From Serpens sp964410065 (lineage in GTDB: Bacteria; Pseudomonadota; Gammaproteobacteria; Pseudomonadales; Pseudomonadaceae): a stretch of 11,957 nt of DNA. The DNA is taken from NCBI GenBank assembly GCA_964410065.1, contig CAYPFO010000079.1:1-11957 (forward strand), written 5' to 3'. The notes beneath the pieces were generated by a model, which was not told where the DNA came from, searched no databases, and worked only from the letters and a program-made list of their open reading frames with translations. Made by a program: the position numbers and the translations under genes. Below are positions 6,323 through 11,957 of this stretch, piece after piece (the first letter of the stretch is position 1; each line of letters starts with the position of its first letter).

Positions 6323-7270
6323 ATGGATTACAGTACTGAAAATGTGAACCTTCCAGATGAAGAAGGATACTTCGCCATTCACAGAGCCGTTGTCAGCAGC
6401 GAAGCGAAAAATGCTGATCTCAGGAAGCTTTTGGGCCTTGGCGCTGACATTGAGGCTTTGAATGCTAAGGGTAGGACGGCGCTGCACTTGGCCTGCCTCT
6501 ATGGTAACCACCATTTGGTCAAGCTTCTTATTGCCGAAGGTGCAAATGTAAATTCGGTGGATTCGGAAGGCTATACCCCAATCTTCATGGCGGTAGAGGG
6601 CAGCAATAGCTCAATATTACTGCTTGCAGAGGCGGGAGCTGATATTGAAGCTGTAAGCGGCAAGCGTCAGACGCCCTTGATGCATGCGTGTGAGATCGGG
6701 AAAGTGGGAGCAGTCAAGAACCTGTGTGAGCTGGGCGCAAATGCAAATGTCGACCAGTTTTCGGATAAAAGTTTGATCGCAATGACCATTAGCTCCTTCA
6801 AAAGCATCTTCCCAACCAATGCATTGCAGATGGTGGGCTCATTGATCAAGGCGGGCGCTAAAGTAGATGCCAAGGATTTGGCAACAGGCCAGACAGAATT
6901 GCATCTGGTTGCCAGTTGCACCAAGGATAGGTGGAGTGCTGATGGGTACTATCAACTCATGAAATTGTTGGTTAATGCCGGGGCCAATCCATGGCGTGGC
7001 GATGACAAGGGGAACTCTCCTCTTTCCATGATTGAAGAGAAAGGCTTGGAAGTATTGAGGCCTGCACTCAAGAAATACATACGGAAAAAAGAGATTGCAA
7101 TTGCTTCAAATATAAAAACCATCGTGGAGCTGAAGGCGTTCTTCTTTAACCAGAGTAAATTGACCAAACGTGAAGTTTACGAATTGCTTACCCCGGGAAC
7201 TCCAGCAAAACAACATTTTCATGAAACGCTGGCTTTACCTCCGATTACAATAGAGTGCCAGCCGGGGTAG
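6323..7270 (+). CDS. Ankyrin-repeat protein, probably acquired
   Basis: This 315-residue protein is built mostly of ankyrin repeats, which act as protein-binding surfaces. Repeats can be placed at ~15-47, 50-80 (GRTALHLACLYGNHHLVKLL, the best match), 83-112 and 115-143, then a degenerate one at ~147-180, one at ~183-222 containing an insertion, and a last partial one from ~225. The final ~70 residues are basic and show no domain I know. There is no signal peptide or membrane helix, so it is likely cytoplasmic. AGAGG 8-12 bases upstream supports ATG 6323. Composition differs from its neighbours: a sample at 6361-6420 is 29/60 G+C against 41/60 at 5701-5760, and its codons are A/T-rich, which suggests horizontal transfer. 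It stands alone, with no toxin or secretion gene beside it, so its partner cannot be inferred. Confidence 0.85.
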   Translation: MDYSTENVNLPDEEGYFAIHRAVVSSEAKNADLRKLLGLGADIEALNAKGRTALHLACLYGNHHLVKLLIAEGANVNSVDSEGYTPIFMAVEGSNSSILLLAEAGADIEAVSGKRQTPLMHACEIGKVGAVKNLCELGANANVDQFSDKSLIAMTISSFKSIFPTNALQMVGSLIKAGAKVDAKDLATGQTELHLVASCTKDRWSADGYYQLMKLLVNAGANPWRGDDKGNSPLSMIEEKGLEVLRPALKKYIRKKEIAIASNIKTIVELKAFFFNQSKLTKREVYELLTPGTPAKQHFHETLALPPITIECQPG

Positions 7271-7316
7271 GTTCAGGCCCATCAGCCACGCGACCGAATC
7301 CGACTGGTGCTGTTAG

Positions 7317-7341
7317 CGCATCACCGTTCCACCCTGATGCG
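7317..7341 (+). terminator. Hairpin after ankyrin gene, possible terminator
   Basis: CGCATCA (7317-7323) and TGATGCG (7335-7341) form a perfect 7-bp stem with an 11-base loop, 46 bases after the ankyrin stop codon. The bases after it include a pyrimidine stretch (CTTTCCTTCC from ~7349) but no true T run. It could equally be a leader structure for the acetyltransferase gene, which starts 92 bases downstream. Confidence 0.35.
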
Positions 7342-7433
7342 TGGTGCGCTTTCCTTCCGTTCACGTTTGAGATTTCCATGCCTTCGACTGCCTGTTCCGT
7401 CCCGCTATGCCTGTCCTCCTGCGAGGTACGGTC

Positions 7434-7937
7434 ATGAACGACGTTACCCTTGAATTGGTGCCCACCGATCTGGAGCAGATGCCCCTGATTCGCAACCTGT
7501 ATCAGTTCTATGCGTACGAGTCTTCGGATTGGGAGCAGGAAGATGTGGAGGTGGATGGCCGCTTCTACATCCATGACGAGCATCTGGTTCGCTACTGGCA
7601 AGAGCCGGGCTGGAGCGCCGAGTTGTTGCTGGTTGATGGATTTATCGCCGGTTTTTTGCTGATCGAGCGCAGTGAGCTGCCTGGCGTGGATGCGTTGGAG
7701 CTGGCGGACCTGTTTATCCTGAAAAAATACCGCCGCCGGGGCATCGGCCGCGCTGTGGTGACGCAGGTGCTGACCAGCGGTGAGGAAAACTGGCTGGTGC
7801 GCTTCTACGGCCAGGATGAAATCGCCGTGGCGTTCTGGCGCTCGGTACTAAGCGATCTGCCCAGGCCGGTTGAGGCTCTGGAGCTGGATGACGAGCCTGA
7901 GTTGTTGAATTTCCTCATCAAGCGGCTGCTGCACTGA
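7434..7937 (+). CDS. GNAT-family N-acetyltransferase
   Basis: This 167-residue protein is a GNAT acetyltransferase, which moves an acetyl group from acetyl-CoA to an amine. The core is visible as strand 4, LELADLFIL (~88-96), followed by the acetyl-CoA pyrophosphate loop K-Y-R100-R-R-G103-I-G105. The C-terminal part FYGQDEIAVAFWRSVL is the usual last helix of the fold. The N-terminal half, rich in Asp, Glu and Tyr (QFYAYESSDWEQEDVEVDG), resembles other uncharacterised bacterial GNATs. ATG 7434 is chosen over the in-frame ATG at 7407 because GAGGT ends 6 bases before it. The acceptor is unknown. The gene stands alone and ends 102 bp before the methyltransferase gene. Confidence 0.85.
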   Translation: MNDVTLELVPTDLEQMPLIRNLYQFYAYESSDWEQEDVEVDGRFYIHDEHLVRYWQEPGWSAELLLVDGFIAGFLLIERSELPGVDALELADLFILKKYRRRGIGRAVVTQVLTSGEENWLVRFYGQDEIAVAFWRSVLSDLPRPVEALELDDEPELLNFLIKRLLH

Positions 7938-8039
7938 TTGAGGTCGTACGGCTCAAGAGGGTAACCCCCTGCAGGCAGCCAAACGGGTAACGCCGATTGC
8001 GTTTAAAATGCGCCGCCCTGCTTCTGTGAACGATCCCTC

Positions 8040-8993
8040 ATGAATTCCGACGCCCTCGAAACCCTGCACCAGCATCTGCTGGCTGCCCTGAATCCCGCCC
8101 CTGAAGAAACCCGCCGTTTGTTCCACGGGCGAGGACGCTGCTGGGCGGGACTGGAGCATGTCACCGTCGACTGGTTGCAGGGCATGGTGTTGGTTTGCCT
8201 GTTCCGTGAGCCGAACGTCGCCGAGCTGGAGATGTTGAAGCGCATGCTGATGGCGTTGACCGCATCACCCGCCTGGCAGCAGAGCCAGGCGCATACGCTG
8301 TTGCTGCAGCACCGTTATCTGCCGGAAAGCACCACGGAATTCTTGCTCGGCCAAGAGCGGGATGAATGGCTGATCAGCGAGAACGGCCTGCGTTTCAAGC
8401 TGGATATCGGCAAGAAACAGAACAACGGCCTGTTTCTGGACATGCGCTACGGCCGTCGCTGGGTGCGGGAGCATGCCGAAGGCAAGCGCGTGCTGAATCT
8501 GTTCGCCTATACCTGCGGCTTCTCGGTGGCGGCGATGGCCGGCGGCGCGGAGCAGGTGGTGAATCTGGACATGGCCAAGGCGGCCTTGAGCCGTGGGCGC
8601 GACAATCATCGCCTGAACGACCATGACCTGAGCCGGGTGAGCTTTCTGGGCCATGAACTGTTCAAGTCCTGGGGCAAGGTGAAGAAATACGGCCCTTACG
8701 ACCTGATCATCATCGACCCGCCGTCCTTCCAGAAAGGCAGCTTCGCGCTGAGCAAGGACTACCAGAAAATCCTGCGCCGCTTGCCGGAGCTGCTGGCCGA
8801 GCAGGGCACGGTGTTGGCGTGCGTAAACGACCCGAACACCAGCCCGGACTTCCTGATCGCCGGCATGGCGGCGGAGGCGCCCAGCTTGCGCTTTGTCGAG
8901 CGGCTGGAAAACCCGCCCGAGTTTCCCGATATTCATGCGGACAGTGGTTTGAAGGCATTGGTGTTCAGGCAGGAGCACATTCGGCTCTCATAA
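8040..8993 (+). CDS. Class I SAM-dependent methyltransferase, RlmI/RlmK-like catalytic domain without PUA
   Basis: This 317-residue enzyme belongs to the Methyltrans_SAM (PF10672) group, which includes the 23S rRNA cytosine-C5 methyltransferase RlmI and the methylating half of RlmKL. The SAM-binding motif I is VLNLFAYTCGF from residue 151, the acidic residue after strand 2 is in VVNLDMAK, and the catalytic loop is D226-P-P-S-F in LIIIDPPSF. The segment NGLFLDMRYGRRWVRE (~130-145) just before the SAM fold is typical of the group. Unlike RlmI there is no N-terminal PUA domain; the first ~115 residues are instead a small unassigned domain. RNA, most likely rRNA, is the expected substrate (inference from family). 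A TAAAAT box near 8004 could be a -10 element. It appears to be transcribed alone. Confidence 0.85.
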   Translation: MNSDALETLHQHLLAALNPAPEETRRLFHGRGRCWAGLEHVTVDWLQGMVLVCLFREPNVAELEMLKRMLMALTASPAWQQSQAHTLLLQHRYLPESTTEFLLGQERDEWLISENGLRFKLDIGKKQNNGLFLDMRYGRRWVREHAEGKRVLNLFAYTCGFSVAAMAGGAEQVVNLDMAKAALSRGRDNHRLNDHDLSRVSFLGHELFKSWGKVKKYGPYDLIIIDPPSFQKGSFALSKDYQKILRRLPELLAEQGTVLACVNDPNTSPDFLIAGMAAEAPSLRFVERLENPPEFPDIHADSGLKALVFRQEHIRLS

Positions 8994-9101
8994 GCGGTCA
9001 AGCAAAGCCACGAACAGAAGGCTCCGGTGGAGGTCTTTGTCGGACACATCAGGCTGCGTCGCACGCGCAGCGGATGGCCCTGAGCCCCAAGGACCTTGCC
9101 C

Positions 9102-9635
9102 ATGAATGACACCGAGCAGCTCAAGATCCTGAAGACCCGTTTTGATCAGCACATGCAGCGCCATCCGGACCTTACCTGGTCTGAAGTGCAAGCAAGGCTG
9201 AAGCCGGCATCCCTTGAATCACTCCAGGCCATGGAAGACTCCGGTGGCGAGCCGGACGTGATTGGACGGGATGACGCCACCAAAGGGGGCTTCCTATTTT
9301 GCGATTGCTCCGCCGAGAGTCCTTCCGGTCGCCGCAGCCTTTGCTTCGACCGAGCAGCCCTGGATGCGCGCAAGGAAAACAAGCCGCAATCCAGTGCGCT
9401 TGAAAAGGCCGCTTCGATGGGCATTACGCTGCTGACCGAAGAGCAATACCGGGCGCTTCAGCAACTGGGGGAGTTCGATACGCGGACTTCCAGCTGGATC
9501 GAGACGCCTGATGCGGTGCGTAAGCTCGGCGGAGCGATTTTTGGCGACCGCCGTTATGGCCGGGTATTCGTTTATCACAACGGTGCCCAATCCTATTACG
9601 CGGCTAGGGGCTTTCGCGGTTTGCTGCGCGTTTGA
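9102..9635 (+). CDS. DUF4256 family protein
   Basis: This 177-residue cytoplasmic protein is a full-length member of DUF4256 (PF14066), whose function is unknown. The match is strong along the whole length: LKTRFDQHMQRHPDLTW at the start, GGEPDVIG, the near-invariant DCSAESPSGRRSLCFDR block (~69-85), MGITLLTEEQYRALQQLG, FDTRTSSWI, and the end block FGDRRYGRVFVYHNGAQSYY followed by ARGFRG. The conserved Cys, Asp, Arg and His residues in these blocks suggest an enzyme, but no reaction is known. ATG 9102 is supported by AAGGA 8 bases upstream. Members of this family are most familiar to me from Firmicutes, and here the gene borders pseudogene debris, so transfer is possible though its composition does not look foreign. 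Confidence 0.9.
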   Translation: MNDTEQLKILKTRFDQHMQRHPDLTWSEVQARLKPASLESLQAMEDSGGEPDVIGRDDATKGGFLFCDCSAESPSGRRSLCFDRAALDARKENKPQSSALEKAASMGITLLTEEQYRALQQLGEFDTRTSSWIETPDAVRKLGGAIFGDRRYGRVFVYHNGAQSYYAARGFRGLLRV

Positions 9636-9689
9636 GGTACACCGCGCCGCAGGTCTGTCCGCTGGAAATGGCTGCGACATGAAACCTTG

Positions 9690-10066
9690 GGGAGCAAAAA
9701 TCGTCTGGGTCGTCTGCGCATTGGGAACGCCCATGGTTCCGAACTGCATGGATTGCCGTTGCCAGTGACTGCGGAATATTTCGATGGTCAACGTTATCGA
9801 CTCAATGATCATGACAACCGCACCCGCATTGACCCGGCTGTCGCGGATGCCTTGGTGCCTTTGTGCCTTCGGGCTCGGGCGCAGGCAGGCCCGCGAATAA
9901 AGTCGACGACAAGTACCGGCTTAAAAGGGTTCTGGCGCTTATCTGCTATCCGCTCCCGGCGTGAGCGGTAGCCAGGATACGCTTCGATACGCTCGGGGGC
10001 TGACTGGAACATGGCTGGGGTGGGGCCAAGCGGGGGCTCGTGACCTTAGGTATCTACATGGAGCTC
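9690..10066 (+). pseudogene. Decayed 3' remnant of an MshQ-like (DUF6701) gene
   Basis: Two fragments in different frames resemble the C-terminal DUF6701 region of MSHA-pilus biogenesis protein MshQ and its relatives. The first (9708-9848) reads GRLRIGNAHGSELHGLPLPV, then an EYFDG block and DNRTRID, which fits the family pattern GRLRL.NA.GSE..LP.P, EYW.G and D.CTRI. The usual Cys is Arg here (CGC, 9819-9821). The second (10022-10057) reads WGGAKRGLVTLGIY, close to the family's final RATFGIY block. Some 170 bp separate them where an intact gene should have several hundred, so an internal deletion plus frameshift is inferred. No start codon, ribosome site or upstream domain remains. The family assignment is from memory of the pattern. 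The rest of the 498-bp gap 9636-10133 shows no gene. Confidence 0.5.
9945..9972. repeat. Stable hairpin inside the pseudogene gap
   Basis: GCTATCCGCTC (9945-9955) pairs with GAGCGGTAGC (9963-9972), with one bulged T and a 7-base loop. TTCTGG (9930-9935) can pair further with CCAGGA (9972-9977) outside it, sharing one base. It is followed by GATACGCT twice (9976-9983 and 9986-9993), a 10-bp period. It may mark a deletion junction or be a repeat element; I do not recognise the family. Confidence 0.45.
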
Positions 10067-10091
10067 GGCCTGGTCGCCGCAGCGGCGTAAT

Positions 10092-10132
10092 GGCTGTGAC
10101 TGGACGAGTCCGCTGCTGTCCCAGGCACAGCC
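10092..10132 (-). terminator. Imperfect hairpin directly after the VanZ-like gene
   Basis: GGCTGTG (10092-10098) pairs with CACAGCC (10126-10132), and after one mismatch CTGG (10100-10103) pairs with CCAG (10121-10124). This gives an 11-bp stem with one mismatch and a 17-base loop, beginning one base beyond the VanZ-like stop codon. No T run follows on the minus strand, so it is a possible rather than clear intrinsic terminator. Confidence 0.4.
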
Positions 10133-10133
10133 C

Positions 10134-10499
10134 TCAGGCCGCAATCCGCCGCTGCGCCCAGCTCGCCGAGGCAAACAACCCAAACCCCAGCGCAATCCCC
10201 AGACCATCAGCAATCAGGTCGGCGTATTCAGCGAAGCGGTAGCCGCTCAGGGCTTGCAGTATTTCGATGCCGACGCCGTAGGCGCACAGGCCCACGGCCA
10301 ACAGCAATGCCTGTTGTGGAAAGGACCAACGACCCAGTAGGGTAAGCACGCAGAACGCCAGCACATGGTTGCCCTTGTCCCAGCCAGTGCTCAGGCGCGG
10401 GTCGGGCTCGTTGAGCAGAGAGAGGACAAGGACCGAGATCAGGCAGATGACGAACGCCAGGCGCCAGAGCCAGCGGGGAATCAGAGCTAACAGGTGCAT
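10134..10499 (-). CDS. VanZ-like small membrane protein
   Basis: This 121-residue inner-membrane protein has about four hydrophobic helices (~10-29, 45-56, 63-84, 94-113) and the VanZ-family polar residues: D41-K-x-x-H45 at the start of helix 2, E79-x-x-Q82 in helix 3, and E91-x-x-D94 before helix 4. VanZ was named for teicoplanin resistance, but most chromosomal homologues have no known role, and resistance should not be assumed. ATG 10499 is chosen; the frame opens at TTG 10511, which directly abuts the AAGGA and so is too close to it, while AAGGA to ATG 10499 is 12 bases, a little long. It lies 104 bp after the DUF3108 gene on the same strand and may be read from it. Confidence 0.8.
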   Translation of the reverse strand: MHLLALIPRWLWRLAFVICLISVLVLSLLNEPDPRLSTGWDKGNHVLAFCVLTLLGRWSFPQQALLLAVGLCAYGVGIEILQALSGYRFAEYADLIADGLGIALGFGLFASASWAQRRIAA

Positions 10500-10574
10500 G
10501 TAAAAGGTCAATCCTTGGACAAATTCAAAGAGAGCAGGTAATTCGGTCCGGGCTGTTTCCAGAAGGCGCTATGC

Positions 10575-10591
10575 GGCGGGTTGTGCCCGCC
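10575..10591 (-). terminator. Short GC hairpin after the DUF3108 gene
   Basis: GGCGGG (10575-10580) and CCCGCC (10586-10591) form a 6-bp GC-only stem with a 5-base loop, 12 bases beyond the DUF3108 stop codon. There is no T tract on the minus strand, so it may be a weak terminator or an mRNA-stabilising hairpin between the DUF3108 and VanZ-like genes. Confidence 0.4.
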
Positions 10592-10603
10592 TATGGAAGG
10601 GGT

Positions 10604-11314
10604 TCAGCGACCTTTGACCGTGCGGCCGTCAACTTCGCCCGCCTTGAGCATGATCTGGTATTCCTTGCCGTCGGTTTCCACCTGATGCAGGCGCACCAAC
10701 AGGTAGTTCCAGTCCTTGGCGAACCACATGGTGGTCTTGCGGCGGCTTTTGGTGGGGTCGCGCACGCGCTCCACCTTGAGAGCATCGACTACACCGGCAC
10801 GGGTGCGCACGGCTTCTTCGCCGAGGACGCGAAAGTCATAGGTCTCGATGTCGTCGCCGTCGAGAACCTGGTAGCTCATGCTGGTCTTGCCGTCGGCGAC
10901 GTCGTATTGCAGGGCGAGCTGATAGGTGGATTTGTCCAGCAGGCCCCGATTGAGCGGCACGCGCAGGGGTTTGCCGCGTTCGCTGCCCAGTACCTGTTTA
11001 GTGCGCCAATCGAAGTCGTGCTCGATTTCCTTGCTCTTGCCCAAACCGCTGCGGCGGTACTGGTAGGTCAGGGGTTGGAGGCTGTTACCGCTGACACGAA
11101 AGGTGCTGTCTTCGGTCAGGCTGGCGACCAGCATGGAAGCCTTGAAGCGCAGTTTCCAAGTGTCGTCCTGTTGCTGGACGAGACTGCGCTCGGCCGAGCC
11201 GCTGACCGGGACTTGCTTGAAATCAGCGGTGTAACTAGCAGAAAAGGGTTGCAGCTCGAAACCCTGTGCAGGCAGGCAGAGCAGGGCACTCACCAGCAAA
11301 AGGGCTCGATGCAT
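10604..11314 (-). CDS. DUF3108 exported protein
   Basis: This 236-residue protein begins with a clear Sec signal peptide (MHRALLLVSALLCLPAQG, cleavage likely near residue 18), so it should act in the periplasm; the Cys at 13 is not in a lipobox. The mature part is a DUF3108 domain, predicted rich in strand: FSASYTADFKQVPVSGSAER, then LTYQYRRSGLGKSK, then DVADGKTSMSYQVLDGDDIE, and the end block TTMWFAKDWNYLLVRLHQ. Function is unknown. ATG 11314 is chosen because GGAGA lies 7 bases upstream and the signal peptide starts there; an upstream in-frame start would overlap purN. It begins 11 bp after the purN stop, so the two are almost surely co-transcribed. The same neighbour pair occurs in P. aeruginosa (PA0943/purN, from memory). 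Confidence 0.88.
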   Translation of the reverse strand: MHRALLLVSALLCLPAQGFELQPFSASYTADFKQVPVSGSAERSLVQQQDDTWKLRFKASMLVASLTEDSTFRVSGNSLQPLTYQYRRSGLGKSKEIEHDFDWRTKQVLGSERGKPLRVPLNRGLLDKSTYQLALQYDVADGKTSMSYQVLDGDDIETYDFRVLGEEAVRTRAGVVDALKVERVRDPTKSRRKTTMWFAKDWNYLLVRLHQVETDGKEYQIMLKAGEVDGRTVKGR

Positions 11315-11325
11315 GAACAGTTCTC

Positions 11326-11957
11326 CTAGTCTCGGATTAGCTTGCCGCACGCCGGCAGAGGCACGCCGTCCAGCATTGCGCTATCGCCGTTCAGTTGCAA
11401 GCGGCCCTCAGCGAACCACTGCATGGCCAGAGGATAGATGCGGTGCTCAAGCTGATGCACGCGCATTGCCAGGCTTTGCGCGGTGTCATCTGGGGCGATG
11501 GCGGTTACGGCCTGTACGACAAGTGCACCGCCATCGAGTTCCTCGGTAACGAAGTGCACGCTGCAGCCATGCTCGGCATCGCCAGCCTCTAGAACGCGCG
11601 TGTGAGTGTCCAGTCCCTTGTACTTGGGTAGCAGCGAGGGGTGGATATTCAACAGGCGGCCCTGGTAATGGCGCACGAAACCGGGGGTAAGAATGCGCAT
11701 GAAGCCGGCCAGGATCACCAGGTGCGGTGCAAAAGCATCGATGGCCTGGATCAGCGCGGTGTCGAAGGCCTCGCGGTCGGCGAACGCTTTGTGATCCAGA
11801 ACGGCGGTGGGAATACCCGCCTGGGCGGCACGGGTCAGGCCGTAGGCATCGGCGCGGTTGGAAATTACCGCGCTGATGCGCGCCGGGGTGTTCCCGGCGG
11901 CGAGGCTGTCGATCAGCGCCTGCAGGTTGCTGCCGCTGCCGGAAATCAGCACCACGA
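11326..11957 (-). CDS. purN: Phosphoribosylglycinamide formyltransferase (GART), 5' end missing
   Basis: PurN transfers a formyl group from 10-formyltetrahydrofolate to GAR, the third step of purine synthesis, in the cytoplasm. The visible 210 codons start at VVLISGSGSNLQALID, which is the phosphate-binding loop close to the N-terminus, so only a handful of residues lie outside the window. The catalytic set is complete: Asn and His in NIHPSLLPKYKG and Asp in the EELDGG block, and the folate-site AGFMRIL is also present. Length matches the ~210-220 residues of the family. It is followed after 11 bp by the DUF3108 gene. In Pseudomonas purM usually lies just upstream, which would be just beyond the right edge (established pattern, not visible here). 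Confidence 0.95.
   Translation of the reverse strand, partial: VVLISGSGSNLQALIDSLAAGNTPARISAVISNRADAYGLTRAAQAGIPTAVLDHKAFADREAFDTALIQAIDAFAPHLVILAGFMRILTPGFVRHYQGRLLNIHPSLLPKYKGLDTHTRVLEAGDAEHGCSVHFVTEELDGGALVVQAVTAIAPDDTAQSLAMRVHQLEHRIYPLAMQWFAEGRLQLNGDSAMLDGVPLPACGKLIRD

Noticed and set aside
8265..8978. Minus-strand open frame (237 codons) opposite the methyltransferase
   Set aside because: Shadow of a gene with intact SAM-binding and DPPSF motifs; no motif of its own.
9809..10012. Minus-strand 67-codon frame in the pseudogene gap
   Set aside because: Arg-rich translation with no motif, no ribosome site seen, and it lies antisense to the DUF6701-like fragment.
10134..10499. Glycopeptide resistance gene vanZ
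   Set aside because: Only the broad VanZ-like membrane fold is supported; no van cluster is present and most such homologues are not resistance genes.
10571..11329. Plus-strand open frame (252 codons) opposite the DUF3108 gene
   Set aside because: The minus strand has a signal peptide, ribosome site and family likeness, and fits an operon with purN; the plus frame has none of these.

Overview
The window is high-GC gammaproteobacterial DNA and most probably comes from a Pseudomonas chromosome. Three things point there: an FNT-type nitrite/formate channel next to a PP2C-phosphatase/protein-kinase fusion of the kind found beside Pseudomonas nitrate assimilation genes, a purN-DUF3108 gene pair, and the codon and GC style (one 60-base sample at 5701-5760 is 41/60 G+C). 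No rRNA, tRNA, CRISPR array, integrase or insertion sequence was seen.

Layout. 1-206 is the 3' end of an FNT channel gene, closed by a perfect 30-bp palindromic hairpin (216-245). 262-1983 encodes a membrane-anchored PP2C/Ser-Thr kinase fusion. 2062-2976 encodes an AraC-family regulator that converges on a short-chain dehydrogenase gene (3057-3794, minus). The 319-bp gap 3795-4113 carries several inverted repeats and leads into an unknown 64-residue protein (4114-4308). A cupin gene (4348-4713, minus) and a saccharopine-dehydrogenase-like gene (4883-6127) diverge from a region that holds a tandem 8-bp repeat. An AT-richer ankyrin-repeat gene (6323-7270) looks acquired. Then come a GNAT acetyltransferase (7434-7937), a RlmI-like methyltransferase without a PUA domain (8040-8993) and a DUF4256 protein (9102-9635). 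The 498-bp stretch 9636-10133 has no intact gene but seems to hold decayed pieces of an MshQ-like (DUF6701) gene. The right end is a minus-strand set: purN (partial), a DUF3108 periplasmic protein and a VanZ-like membrane protein.

How the genes work together. Only two functional groupings are clear: nitrite/formate channel plus signalling fusion at the left, and purine synthesis (purN) with its usual DUF3108 partner at the right. The middle is a patchwork of single-gene units with accessory character (AraC/SDR, small ORF, cupin/dehydrogenase, ankyrin gene, DUF4256, pseudogene debris). I see no clearly new multi-gene system. The best leads are the ankyrin gene with its structured leader, the decayed MshQ-like locus, and the unknown small ORF behind a CRP-like dyad.
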